From contig CM069435.1 in assembly GCA_035610365.1 (NCBI GenBank), positions 83,485,389 through 83,549,388 of the forward strand: a DNA stretch of 64,000 nucleotides. Direction: 5' to 3'. This document shows positions 36,991 through 49,079 of the stretch, one piece after another. The DNA comes from Aquatica leii. Lineage: Eukaryota > Arthropoda > Insecta > Coleoptera > Lampyridae. The translations under genes were made by a program, and so were the position numbers. Position 1 is the stretch's first letter; every line of letters starts with the position of its first letter. The notes under the pieces are model-generated. The model was not told the origin of the DNA. It did not search any database and saw only the letters and a list, made by a program, of their open reading frames with translations.

Positions 36991-38397
36991 AATCATTATA
37001 TCTAAAATAATTTATCTTTTTTGAAAAAAAATCTTTTTGAAACGGAAATTACCATTGTTGATTTAAAACGTTTAGATTTGTTGTAATATTTGGTGAGTAG
37101 TTGCTTTAAAAATTCTTTTGTCTGTAGTACTAGTGGACTTACCTTTATTACTTTTTACTTCCCAGGCTAGCTCAGTACAAAAAGGGATAATTAGGAAATA
37201 GTTAAACAACTTTATTGATTCACTATAGTTAAAATATTTTTAATACTTACGAGTCATAACTTAATTTGAAAATAATTTTAGCAAATGCAAAATGGTTTTT
37301 TTTTATTCGAATACTCCAATCGGCTTGAAAAGGTTACTTGACTTTCCTTTGACATCGTTTTAAAACGAATTACCTTTTTACTCTTTACAAATCTATAATA
37401 ATAAAAAAAAATTATAAAAGCAATCTATTTAGGTTTCTTTTATTACAGTTAATATCTATAAGTTCAAACAATTTAATTAATTCCTACGTATACATTTAAT
37501 CCTTACAGAAACAAAAAAAAACTTAAATGGCGATTTTAGCAAAACGTGACATTAAGCAAAATCTATATTAAAATATCCAAATTCAAACTCAAATTTTGCG
37601 TAACATAATTCGCAATACCTTTATTTATTTTATTTCTCACCGTTAATTTGAAATAGTTGTATATAAGCTATAACAGTGTACCTGATTTTTGTATGTATAA
37701 TGTACGAAATGCTTCGATAACGCTTTAACCTGCCTACAAATGATGCACCAAGTTTGCAAGTTTGTGCCGACGATATCGCCGCTCTTGGTTTCCTCTAAGT
37801 CAAGTTCACATCCGTTTCCTCCTTAATTATGTGTCTAGAAAAACCATACACACAAGTTTCAGTTCCACAATACAAAAAACAAAAAAACGTCATATAACAG
37901 CTTAGCGATTTTGATAAAACAATTTTTTTGTGGTGCTTCTTGTTCGATGAAATTATTTAGCATAACTTATTTAAGTTTATTGGCACATTCACGAATTAAA
38001 AAAGGCATTTAATTGCAGAATGTAGTTAAGATATCGCGTTAATATACTTTTAACCCGCAATTGGCACCGTTAGCGTGCACTACAATTCACTTTTTAATAA
38101 ATTTTTGGTCCCAAGTTGCAAAGTGACCTATTTTTTGTCAAGCTCATCCCCAAATTTTCTTTTTCGTTCACGGTCGAAAATATAACACGCTGATTTTACA
38201 TTTCTGTAGGTGTTCTTTTATACGGTATTCTGTTTATCAGTTCATGTCGCGTTTGCGTCTTTTAAAATGACCATAAAATTAATACCTACGTTTTCTAATT
38301 CAATACAAAATATTCAAAAAATGTTTCCTTTAATAACGATTAAAAAGTAAAAAGTAATTATTTTTAATTTAAAAGAAAAAGTGTTTGCTACATTATG
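36991..38397. other. AT-rich spacer
   Basis: No gene recognised between the duplicated blocks. Confidence 0.45.
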
Positions 38398-38765
38398 CGT
38401 AAAATACACAATATAATGAATAAATAACTACACATATTCGATTCTTGTTATAGTAGTAAATAAATTGTCATCTTTAGATTAATAGTTTCCAAGAAAAATA
38501 TTATGCAACGTCTGCAAAATGACCAATGTGAAGAAGTATGTATAACGCTTTCATGAATTTTGTATGAACTAAATTGATGTTTTGAGCGTTTCAATTTTTG
38601 CGTTGAATTTATAACAGAATGATGCATTGACAACGACAGCAGCGTATACAAATTACCAAGCTATCTATTAGCTATGAAAATAGTACTAATAACTTTGTAT
38701 CAAAATATTTTCATTAAAGTGACACTCGGATGTCAATAAATTGATAGTAATGCTAGTTGCGAAAT
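38398..38765. repeat. Copy of the duplicated block at 35995-36360
   Basis: Direct copy of 35995-36360. It differs from its partner by scattered substitutions and an extra ACGACAGCAG-type insertion near 38632. The 36366-36990 sequence does not follow it here, so the larger unit was not copied intact. Confidence 0.75.
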
Positions 38766-41700
38766 TTATAATACCATGGAATTATAAGATGATAGTATCG
38801 GTGTGTAGTAGAAAGAGAATATCAGACCAGTCGGAATGAATAAAATAGCCTGGAGATCAAAACCTGTCACCTGGTACAAACATGAAATTTTATTTTTGTC
38901 TTCTGATTGTTGGAATAAAAAAACCAAATGGCAAAAATCATCTTTAATATCGCTCAACACTTCGATTTAATTAGCATGCGTTTTCTTGTTATCTTCTCTT
39001 AAGAGTAGTGTTTTCGGTTTTGGTTTTGACAGTATGAATACAACGGTTAGTAATGCCCACTGCTATAATATTTGCAAAATTTTATTTTTATGTCGTTTTT
39101 TTAGGAAATAAAGTGCATGGTTAATCCGTCTAGGAGTTTTTTCACATTTATATCTATCTATACCTACTATATTTCAATATCTATCAAATATTTTCAACTC
39201 TTTTCTTCTGCAAGTTTAGTACACTTTTGTTTAAATTTTTTTTATAATAACGAGGTTTTTAATATTTTTCAGTTATTCCTACAGTTTTGTAAGCTTTTTG
39301 ACTGTTCTTTAGACGTTTAGCGCGATCAAATAAAACTGTATTGCAAATTTTATTTTCATTACATGATACATTCTCAGATCTTAAAGATGAGCTACTCAAG
39401 TAATAAGGATCTTGTATTAAGGCGTTTGATTAATGAGGTTTACCAGTTTCAGAAAAAGAGTTTGATAACGATGCATGTTTTTTATTAAGTGCAATATTTT
39501 CTTTTATGCGATCTGGAGACTACAATTCTCTCACAAGTTGCGCATAACCGGCGCTTGATTTTGTGCGATTTCTTTTGTAAAAGACCCGGTATTTGAGTTG
39601 GTTTCATTTTTTTCGTGTATTTTGGGATCGTTTGAGTAATTTCACGTTACTTTAATAAAGTTTTTTCACTTTTTTAAATTCACCTTTGTCAATTTAAATT
39701 GGTAAGAAAATTTTGTATTTCATTAATTTGAGATTTTACGCTCTTAAACACCCGTATTCTTTATTTACGTTAATTTGGGCAATTCTTTGTCCTAGTAAAA
39801 TTCCAGTTATTTTGAATTATGTTTTTTTTAGATAAAGTAATTTAATATATTTTAGCCGTGTTTGTTTGTGTTAAAAGTTCTATTGTATTAAGTACGTACT
39901 TAGTGCATTTGCGCTGGAGTCATTTAGGTTGAATTTTATTATATTACATTTGGAGTCCACCCTATAATTTATTATTTCTGATAGACATTTTTAATATTTA
40001 GTTTTAAAGATAATCTTTATGGCTGTAATTAAATATTTTGATTTGGATATTTTGGTTTTGTAAACGTTGCACTTTTTGTTGTGAGAAAAGCAGTAATCAA
40101 ACTGTGTTTTTGCGTGTTAGTTAAATCTGTTTGCATCTTATTTCTACGTCTTTGTGGTACTGTTTTCTTTCACAAAAATTTACGTCACAGTTTTTAATAG
40201 AAGTAGCAATTTATAAATACATGTGATTTTAATTTACAAATTGACCAAACTTCAAAAACATCAAAATGTAGTCCGGCTTTTGGAGTGAATCAACTCTTAA
40301 GAACTGGAGGTATCCTTGGAAGTGATGGAGAAAGCATAGTAAATTTTTAGTTTTGTTGGTGGAAATTTGTTTGTTCTCCTGGTTCGTAGAATGACGGTTT
40401 TCACGTCCTTTTGAGTTTGGCTTTATTTTTACGTAATGTAGAATTGTGTAAGTTAAGTAGTGTGTCACAGTTTTATTTTCGCTTTTGTGACGGCTTTTGG
40501 AGAATTTTCCGACGGAACCTTATCTATTGAGGGCACTTTTCCAATTCTCTTGCCGACAATATCTGGCAATTTTATGATCAACCAGAAGTCTCTTCCTGGA
40601 TCTACTACAACGAAAATTTAAGGTATTTATTTATTACGGTTTAAACTAAATTCGTGAACATAGTACCGCGATTTGAGAGATTTAAACGCTTTGATTTTAG
40701 GCAGAATAAAAATAAAAATTCATTGCCAGCTACCGATGTTATCAATTATTACATGGTAATTGTTATTAGTGTTATTTTCAAGACAACACATATAACAAAT
40801 TTTTAAATTGTGTTTTATCGACGTTAAACTTGAAAATTTATTAATTTTGTAATATAATAAGATTTCCATTTTTTTTTGAAAGATTTACGGAATTTAATTT
40901 ATTTTGTAGTTATTTATTTTTTATTAATGCGAACACGTCCGTGCAATTTCTAATGCAATTAAGCTATTTTGGTTTATTTATTTGTTTTGTGGTTTATTTT
41001 TTTATATTCCAATTTGTCTGCGTCTACTCAATTAACTTCAATTTATTTTTTTATTATTTCTGATTTTGTTTCAATTTTTGTTGTTTTGTGAAATAAATGT
41101 TAAACAGTTAAAATAGTAACAAAGCATTTATTCCGTCGGCTTTCGCGTTGTGTGTATTTTATATTATTTTAGATTTTAGTGTGATACATTCTGATAAGGT
41201 AACTTCCATTTAGGGCGTATTTAACAGAAGCGCGGTTGTGGTTGACAAGAGCCAGAAGTCCTTTTGAGATATACACTTTCCTGGCGTCCTGTAATTTTGA
41301 CGTTTATTTTTTCGATTTTGAGTTTTTCTAAAATTCTTCACGGATTTCCAAGTATAACTCACAACCACTTATTCACTAAAGACCGGCAAATACCACGTTT
41401 ATTATATTACACACAAAAAAAGTTTTATAATTAATTGTAACAACAACTTGATATGTGCATATAGTCGTACTACATACAAACAAATAACAACTTAGATAAA
41501 AGAAAGCTAGAATTAAAAATATAATATTTACATTTGTTTTCTTTCGCACCATGCGCTTAGCTAGCGGCACCTGACATACATATGGCGTTATCACAAATAA
41601 GTTTTCTTTGGTTTATATAATCTATTAGAAAAAACCAGATACGCTAAGTTTTCCCCAGATTAATATGGATATTCCAATACAATTACAATTGTAGTAATTA

Positions 41701-43214
41701 ATGGAAACAAATCGATATCCTTAATCAACGTAGATGTAACACCCCTTTATTACATTGAAGATTGTGACAAAATTGTAGAAATTTTCCCCAAATCAATTAG
41801 CAGGTATTAATATCTCCGCATTAATGGAATGCGTGTGGGTATCTAAAATTTACTAATGACAATTATCACAAAATCAATTTAAATCACAAAGATAGAACCA
41901 ATTCTTACCCCGAAAGACTTTCATATAATCAGCAAAACTACTACACACATTTATAACGTAGATGATGTAAATATTTACAGACGAAAGGCACACTGGGCGC
42001 ATACGTTAGATGATTACTGTACCACAGACAACGAAAACATGGTTTTACCCCAGTTGACAGCCAATATTCTTGATGTAGCAAAAGTTGGGCAAAACCTATA
42101 CGGCACGAAATTCACGCCAAAACACTTTTAACATAATAAAATTAAAAAAATTATTAAATGATTCGCCGTTGGTAAATAAATTGAACCGATCGACGAGTAG
42201 TGCTTTGTATATATTAGTTTAATTTTAAACTAAACAAAATTTATTAAGTAAGTAAGTTCTTTATAACTGTTTCAAATCATAGACGATGCGCGGCTGTCGC
42301 ATTTTTTTACGTTGATCTGTTTAAGTAACTATGTAGTTTCATTAATTTTTTTTTATTTAATTAAATTTCAACACTTGTATTTTCTGTTAAGTTCATGTAA
42401 ATTTTATTTTAATTGTGATTTGTTTTTATTGTTGCTCAATTTTAACTAACTGTTTTCTTAAATTGATTTTTTATTTTATTTATTTTTTTAGGATGAATGC
42501 TAAATGTTAGAGAATCTTTTAAGAGCATCGCGTGCGCGTTGAATCTGTGTTAAACTTTCAGATTGATGATGATACAACCTTCAAGATAGGCTCGTAAGTG
42601 TTGTAACCAACCTAATGGGCTGCTGGGCGATCAAAGATCTGAAGGCTAATTTCTTCGTGTTTTTGATTAGCGTCCACACCGATTTACAGCATTTTACTTC
42701 CGATTTTGTCATTTCCGAAATCAATTTATATTCTCAGCTCATCTACCCCTTACCACTAAGCACTGGCACAATCTCATTTATGTTATTTTTATTCAAACAA
42801 TTTTCGTTTTAACAGCTTTTGCACGTTAACAATCTCCAGACTTTTAAGAATTTGTAGGTTAAGGTACGGAATTTGAATTATTATTGCTGCGCAAAGTTGG
42901 TTCAAAATTTGAGATTGTTTTGAGACAAGAAACTTACTATTTTGTTTGTCCGATACTCATGTTTTACAATCGGTAAATTTTAATTAGAAATAAAATAATT
43001 TAAAAATTACTTACTAAATATTTTACATAATTCCAATATCTAATTACAAGATTACAAGAATGTATAGAAAAACGTAGTCTATTTTGACACATCAACATAA
43101 CAGCGACATAACCAGTCTATGTCCATACTGACACAAATAAAGAACGTCACAAAGGCGTTAAGTCTACACCGGCATAACTAAGAAAAAATATTAAAACAAT
43201 AAGTTTTTACTGGC
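38766..43214. other. AT-rich region without recognised gene
   Basis: Frames are all short. Somewhat GC-richer stretches at 40480-40620, 41200-41300 and 41990-42120 may be old transposon pieces. I could not assign them to a family. Confidence 0.4.
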
Positions 43215-43416
43215 ACAACTCAAAATGTGTTTATATTGCTCTACTAAATTAATTAAAATGCAGTGGCTCTATTCAGATGTGCCACTGTTGCTCAAACACA
43301 AAACTAATTTTATAAGAATTTTTAGCAAACTGAATTTATATCGATATTGCTGCAACAACCCATGTGCCATCTTTAAAAATCTATGCAAACTAGATTTGTG
43401 CCAATATTGCTGCTAG
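43215..43416. repeat. Degenerate short-unit direct repeats
   Basis: Units such as GCAAACTGAATTTATATCGATATTG and GCAAACTAGATTTGTGCCAATATTG, each followed by CTGC, lie about 60 nt apart. Shorter echoes (TGTGTTTATATTGCT, GATGTGCCACTGTTGC) lie upstream. The 63-codon frame through this region is a translation of the repeats (KLNLYRYCC, KLDLCQYCC) and is not called a gene. Confidence 0.5.
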
Positions 43417-43689
43417 ATAGAACCGATTTTTTTCTAGTTTGTTCTATTCATTAGTACAAAACCTGCAATTTTTGAGTCCAAACAATAAATATTTCTGATT
43501 TCTGATCAGTAAGTAAATTGTTTAAGAATTTTTTTTGTATTGAAGATACCATAAATGCACTAACAGTTTTGCTGTAGGTATATAAGTTAGGATCAAATCT
43601 ATATTCTCTACAATAAAATAACAAATTTGTTTTAAAATACAGCAAATTAACCGTTAAGCAAACCTGTCTTATTTTTGTTATTATTGAGT

Positions 43690-43905
43690 TTTATTAAAAT
43701 AACGAAAATAATATGAAATTTTTTTTCTCGGCGTTCTAAGCTTCTTCTAGTCTTTTTCACTCTTCTCTCTTGATGTCGTCTACCCGTCTTTGTTGTAGAT
43801 TTTCTTGCTCTATTTTGCCTATCTACAAACGCCATTGCTTTATTCTAACGTTCCATCTGTTTTTCATCAGTTTTCTATTGTGTTCAACAAATCTGTTTTT
43901 GATCT
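43690..43905 (-). pseudogene. LINE ORF2 C-terminal tail, small fragment
   Basis: The minus strand reads, across two frames, KNRWNVRIKQWR then RRVDDIKREE and RLEEA. This pattern (NRW, W+P/R, RGRPxxRWxDDI, then A+R) marks the C-terminal tail of RTE-like and related LINE ORF2 proteins. The reverse transcriptase is not visible. It is short and frame-broken, so the clade is uncertain. Confidence 0.5.
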
Positions 43906-45771
43906 GATTTACGTCTTGATTTTTTCGTCTTTTACTGAGATGGTCTATTTTTGATCAACGTAGGTAAAGACTGACAAATTATGTTATGTTTTTGTTTCTA
44001 AGTATAAAGCTTACTTTGGGAAATGCAACTCATTCTGGTTTCATCCTGCTAGTGACCTATGTCGTTTGGTTTTATTTGTTTGGTTCTATCAGTTGCTCTA
44101 AGTACGTATACTCTGAGACTTGTTTTAATGCTAAAAACTAAAAATTGAAATTTTGACAAGTCTAGTGAATCTTAAAAACGTCGGTCTATTTAAAAGGCAA
44201 GCACGTTACCAAAAAAAACGTAGAATAAACACATATGTATATATAAACAAAGATAAGTTTACTTAAATTAATACGTAAAGAATAACAAATGTAACGACCA
44301 AAGTAAAGATAGGTTAGAAACAATGTATACGCAAATGTTTGTAAGACGGATGATTGCAACATTTTTACATAAACCGATTACAGCGCCACGGTTCATAAAA
44401 TCCTGAAAAACTTCTTAATGCTCTCAGCGGTTAATTCGTTGTTTACACATACAATTTTTTATGGTTTTTCTTTTATTTTAAATTTTTATAACCTACCTGA
44501 TATTATTGTTTATGTACTTTAGTTTTGCGATATGTAATAACATCGTCAAATATAATTGTAAAAACAAATTATTTACTATTTTTTCTTGTCTTACACTTAG
44601 TTCAGTAAGAAAATCACTTAAAGTTAACACTTCTAACATAGATTTTTTATGTGTTATATTAATTTGATTCTCGCACTTGTTTTTGTAAATTTTTTAAATT
44701 GTTTTTACTATGTATTTAGTTAATAAAAACAGTTTTAATTTTAAATATTTATTCTATTACGATTTTTATTTATCTTGTTTTAAATATGTATTTGATATTT
44801 GTCAGCGCAGATACGCTAAAACGTAGTGAAAATAATAACGCATTATTTGTACAAAAATAACATAATGTTTTGTTTACGGTTTATAAGCTACTATACAATG
44901 ACGGAACAAAAAAGCAATATGACTTTTACTTACTACGTATTTCTAATAAATTTAGTACATGATTTAAAACATTTTAATTATTTATACCATTTACTGTTTG
45001 TTTTTATAAATTATTTTTTGAAATATTTGATTTAGAGTTTCTTAGGTGATTTAAAATTATCTAGATATTACAAGATATTTAGTTTGAGTATAGTTATAGA
45101 GATTCAAAAATTTAAAAATTGTAATATTTAGTAAAAAAAATAATTTCTTTTTTATTTACCGAAATAATTTTTTTGTGATTTTTTTTAAGTTTAGGGTGTC
45201 CATATTATATTATTATAACATTCAGATTAAAAATTTTTTTGGTTATATTAGACAAACATTCGGATTAATAAATTATATGATTATTTTACATAAAAATGTT
45301 AGTAAACTAATTATGTTATCTGCACATTGCAAAAAAAATTATTTGTTTTGAATTATAATATCAAAATTATAAGTAAAAAAACATTTTCTTTGTAACTTTA
45401 CAGTATATTACGGTAATATTATAATAATTTGACTTTAGAATTATTGGTGTAATACACCTACGCCTATCTTTTAAAATTAATTAAATAAATAACGTTCTTT
45501 ACATTAACCTTTTTAAAATAAAGTAAATAATAATTCAAAAAATTTAATTTAATTATTTTTTTAACATGCTACTGAAATTATTTAAATCATTTTTTTTCGT
45601 TGTTCAAGTTTAAGTCAACTATTTACTTTCATAAAATAAATTATAAATAATTATTTTCTCTACAGTTAAGTACACTTAAATAACTATCAATTACTTCAAA
45701 TATAGTAAATATATGACTACAAAAACTTGAAAAAAGCATTTTATTTTTTTAAAGTAATTTTTTATATGTTA
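43906..45771. other. AT-rich spacer
   Basis: Very AT-rich from about 44450 to 45770, with no gene seen. It ends in the TA target dinucleotide (45770-45771) of the pogo element. Confidence 0.5.
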
Positions 45772-48406
45772 GGGAAGACTAAGGAGGTTTGATACGTGGG
45801 GAGACTTGATACACATTCAAATTTCCCACCTCGGTTCCTTAAAGAAGCCATAACCGCGTCTAGTGCCAACTGTAAATGTTGAAAACTGACTGAATAAAAT
45901 CTAGCAACGGTTGTGTGTTGTTTAAATGTTTTCAAGGTGATAGTGTGTTTTGTACCTATTCGATGTAAGTTTTTGCACAGCAAACGTAAGGTTTTTTCAA
46001 CTTAACAACAAATACTAACGAAATTCATTACATTATGCTTGAAGCGCGTTTCATGTAGAACATAGAGACCAGTAGTATTAGTCTTTAATGGAATGTCATA
46101 ACACGCTTCTTTATAATATTTCATTAATTTGTCGTTCCGGGATTTTGCGTTAGAAGGCTGGATACGCGTATCAAACCTCCCTCTATTAAGTAAATGTACT
46201 TATGTTGTATTTATTCATTTTATAATTTATGACAAATTAGGAAATTTTTACGGCAATTATTTAGGTTAATTGAGTAACACTGTTATATATGCCGTTTAAA
46301 TGGAAATGCAAAGGTCGAACGAAGTATTCCCCAGAGGATTTAAAAAGTGCAGTGCTTGAAGTAGTAAATGAAAATAAAGCACTTAGAACTACAGCCAGAA
46401 AGTACAGTGTTGACAAAATAACGTTGAAGAGATATGTTTCAAAATACCAAGAGGATAGAAGTATTACTTTTTCGCCAAATTTTGTTACTTCACAAATTTT
46501 TACACCTCACGAAGAATCGCTTTTAATGGAATATTTACTCACTTCTGCAAATCTTTACTATGGTCTTACGCTTAACCAAACAAGAAAATTTGCGTATCAA
46601 TACGCCCAAGAAAACGGTGATAAGCTACCAGAAAACTGGAAGAAGAACGAGTGTGCCTCCTACGACTGGTTAAAAGGTTTCATGTCACGTCATCCTCAAC
46701 TACCTTTGAGAAGTCCTGAGGCCACTAGCTTGGGCAAAACGACTGCTTTCAATCAGCATAATGTGCAAGCATTTTACAAAAATTTGCAGAATGTAATGGA
46801 ACGGGAACCTTTTGGTCCAGAATCCAGATTTAACTTGGACGAAACTGGAGTGACTACTGTGCACAAACCACAAAAGATCATTGCTCGTAAAGGCCAAAAG
46901 CAAATTTCTAAAACTACTTCTGCAGAACGTGGGACACTGGTAACAGTTTGTTGCGCCATAAATGTATTGGGAAATCTAGTGCCACCATTGTTTATATTTC
47001 CTTGTGTGAGAATGCAGAATTACATGAACCAAGGTGCCCTTCCAGGTTCCATTGCTGTGACGCATGAAAGCGGTTGGATGACAGCTGAGAATTTTGTGAA
47101 ATATCTAGATCACTTCATAAAACACGCAAAATGTTCGAAAAAAAACAAATGTATATTAGTCCTTGACAATCACGATAGCCACATTTCACCTAAACCATCA
47201 AACACTTGTAAGTTAAATGACATTCATTTGTTAACTCTACCACCTCACACGAGCCACCGATTACAACTACTGGACGTGTCGGTTTTTGGCCCATTTAAGT
47301 GATATTATAATGAACAGTCATCGATGGTGAGTCATCCAGGACAAACAATTTCATTAAAACATATACCGGAATTAGTTGGATTAGCTTATGTAAGAGCTTT
47401 CTCGTCTTCAAATATTACTAAAGGATTTTCTTCTACTGCAATTTATCCGTTCAACCCACATTTATTTGAAGATCTTGATTTCGCAGGAGCCGAAGTTACA
47501 AACAGACCGTATCAGGAACTAGGGCAAAACTCTGAAGTAAAACAGGATATAGATGAGCGCTAACCGTTCAACCTAGCACATCCTCATCTCAGCAGAAGTC
47601 AACCTCAAATTCAATGGAAACTTCGTTAACCACTATCCAAACCACCACTTCTGCTTCATTTAAAAGTCCCGAAGAAGTTCGTCCTTATCCCAAGACACTA
47701 CCTCGAAAAAGAAAAGGAGGAAGAAACCCTGGTCGAACTAGAATATTAACTGACACTCCGGAAAAATAGGCCATTGAGGCCGAATATAATGCGAGAGAAG
47801 AAAAAAAAACGGATGAAAGGCAAAATCCAACAGGTGAAACGACAAATAACCAGTCGAACAGAAAAAAGAAAAGTTTTGGATCGGAATACAAAACAGAAAA
47901 AAGTGTGTTCGATGACTCTTCTGAGGACGAAAACGAGTCGAAAGATCCATTTTCTGGTGCAGATTCCGATGAGGATGCCGCTTGCATCTACTGCAATTCA
48001 TTGTTTTCAGCGTCTCGTTTTCAAGAAAAATGGATTCAGTGCCAGCAGTGTTTGAAATGGTGCCATTCAGCCTGTGCAGGTGTTAATGATAAAATAAAAT
48101 TTTTAATTGCGAACTATGTATGAATTAAGTGGTGTTTTAATAATGAAAGATTACGTTGCTATTTATATGTAGCTTTGTAGCTACCTAATTTCTTATTGTA
48201 TTAAACCTCCCATTTAGTGTATCAAGCCACCCATGTATAAATTTATAATCAAGGATAAAATTTCAATTTTCAATAATTGATTATTGCCAAACTACTAAAC
48301 GAAGTCCTTAAATTACACTTTGACATAAATTGATTGATAAATGTTGATCACAAATTTTTCATTACCATTTTTGTAAAAAAATTTATCAACCCTCCCCAGT
48401 CTCCCC
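45772..48406 (+). mobile_element. pogo/Tigger-type transposon with both ends and TA target duplication
   Basis: Terminal inverted repeats are 45772-45794 (GGGAAGACTAAGGAGGTTTG...) and the reverse complement of 48384-48406 (GGGGAGACTGGGGAGGGTTG...), matching 19 of 23. TA flanks both sides (45770-45771, 48407-48408). Subterminal copies of the inner TIR motif occur at both ends: GGAGGTTTGATAC (45783) and GGGGAGACTTGATAC (45798) at the left, then inverted GTATCAAACCTCCC (46168-46181), GTATTAAACCTCCC (48198-48211) and GTATCAAGCCACCC (48219-48232). These are likely transposase-binding sites. The 2635-bp length is right for a full-length Tigger-like element. The transposase gene is only lightly broken, so the insertion is among the younger ones in the window. 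Confidence 0.93.
46289..48123 (+). pseudogene. pogo-like transposase with C-terminal PHD-type finger, lightly broken
   Basis: The 337-codon main frame (46289-47302) holds a Psq-type helix-turn-helix (residues about 12-55), a CENP-B-type HTH (about 70-140) and the DDE_1 core with FNLDETG (D184), LVLDNHDSH (D293) and LQLLDVSVFGPFK (D329), i.e. all three catalytic aspartates, the last two 36 residues apart. A TGA at 47300-47302 interrupts it. The same frame continues at 47303-47563 with the conserved C-terminal GFSSTAIYPFNP. A frame change near 47560 leads into a low-complexity, charged linker with one TAG (47767-47769). The linker leads to a PHD-type finger (CIYCNSLF...WIQCQQCLKWCHSAC, 47983-48078) whose last CELC pair lies in another frame near 48108. 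Total: two stops and two frame changes. Pogo-like transposases with a terminal PHD finger are common in insects. Confidence 0.9.
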
Positions 48407-48408
48407 TA

Positions 48409-49079
48409 CTGTTTCATCTTAATCTGTATTGTTTTAGATTATTTTTTTTGGTTTAGTCAGAGCCGATCCGTGTTTTTGACACAACTGAAGCAAACTACAA
48501 ATTTAGCGCCCCATTTTTAAGATTACTTAATAATAAAAAAGACAATAAACCGTATTATTTTCTTTTTTTATGTAATTGATTGTTATCTTAAATATTAATT
48601 ACAGTAAAGTTAACTATTCTAACAAAAACCTTTAAAATTCAAAAAATTTTAATGAGCCAATGACACTAAAAAAATTATCGAAAACTAAATATTTAATATG
48701 TATTTGAAGTAATTTTTAACTACGAGTATATAAAAAAAATAAATAACAAGTTAGATTCTAAATTTGATTTGATCAGTTTAAGTTTGGAAAAGCTTTTTTT
48801 ACCCCCAACTGCAGTCGTAAGTCGTATCTTCAATACAATAACGGTGTTGGATACAAAGTTTTTAGGACTGTTTTAATTAAGATATTGTACACCTCAAGTA
48901 GTGTTATTAGCGGTATAAAACTGCTGACTTAAATTAACGCTTCTGTTATCGGAGTGTTCTCAACTGATTATCAAAATTTATAAATTGCTGCAACATTTTT
49001 CTATATTAAAATTACATGAAAATATTGTATAAAATTGTCTTCGTGACAAATGGACTGTATTTAAAAATTTTGGTTCGTG
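48409..49079. other. AT-rich spacer
   Basis: No gene. CAGAGCCGATCCGTG near 48458 looks like a DNA transposon end, but no partner end was found. Confidence 0.4.

Noticed and set aside
38766-38960. 64-codon minus frame with a charged, glutamine-containing stretch
   Set aside because: Not recognised, no splice partner, and it adjoins a duplicated non-coding block.
48457-48520. CAGAGCCGATCCGTG as a hAT-type end
   Set aside because: No inverted partner or 8-bp duplication could be found downstream.
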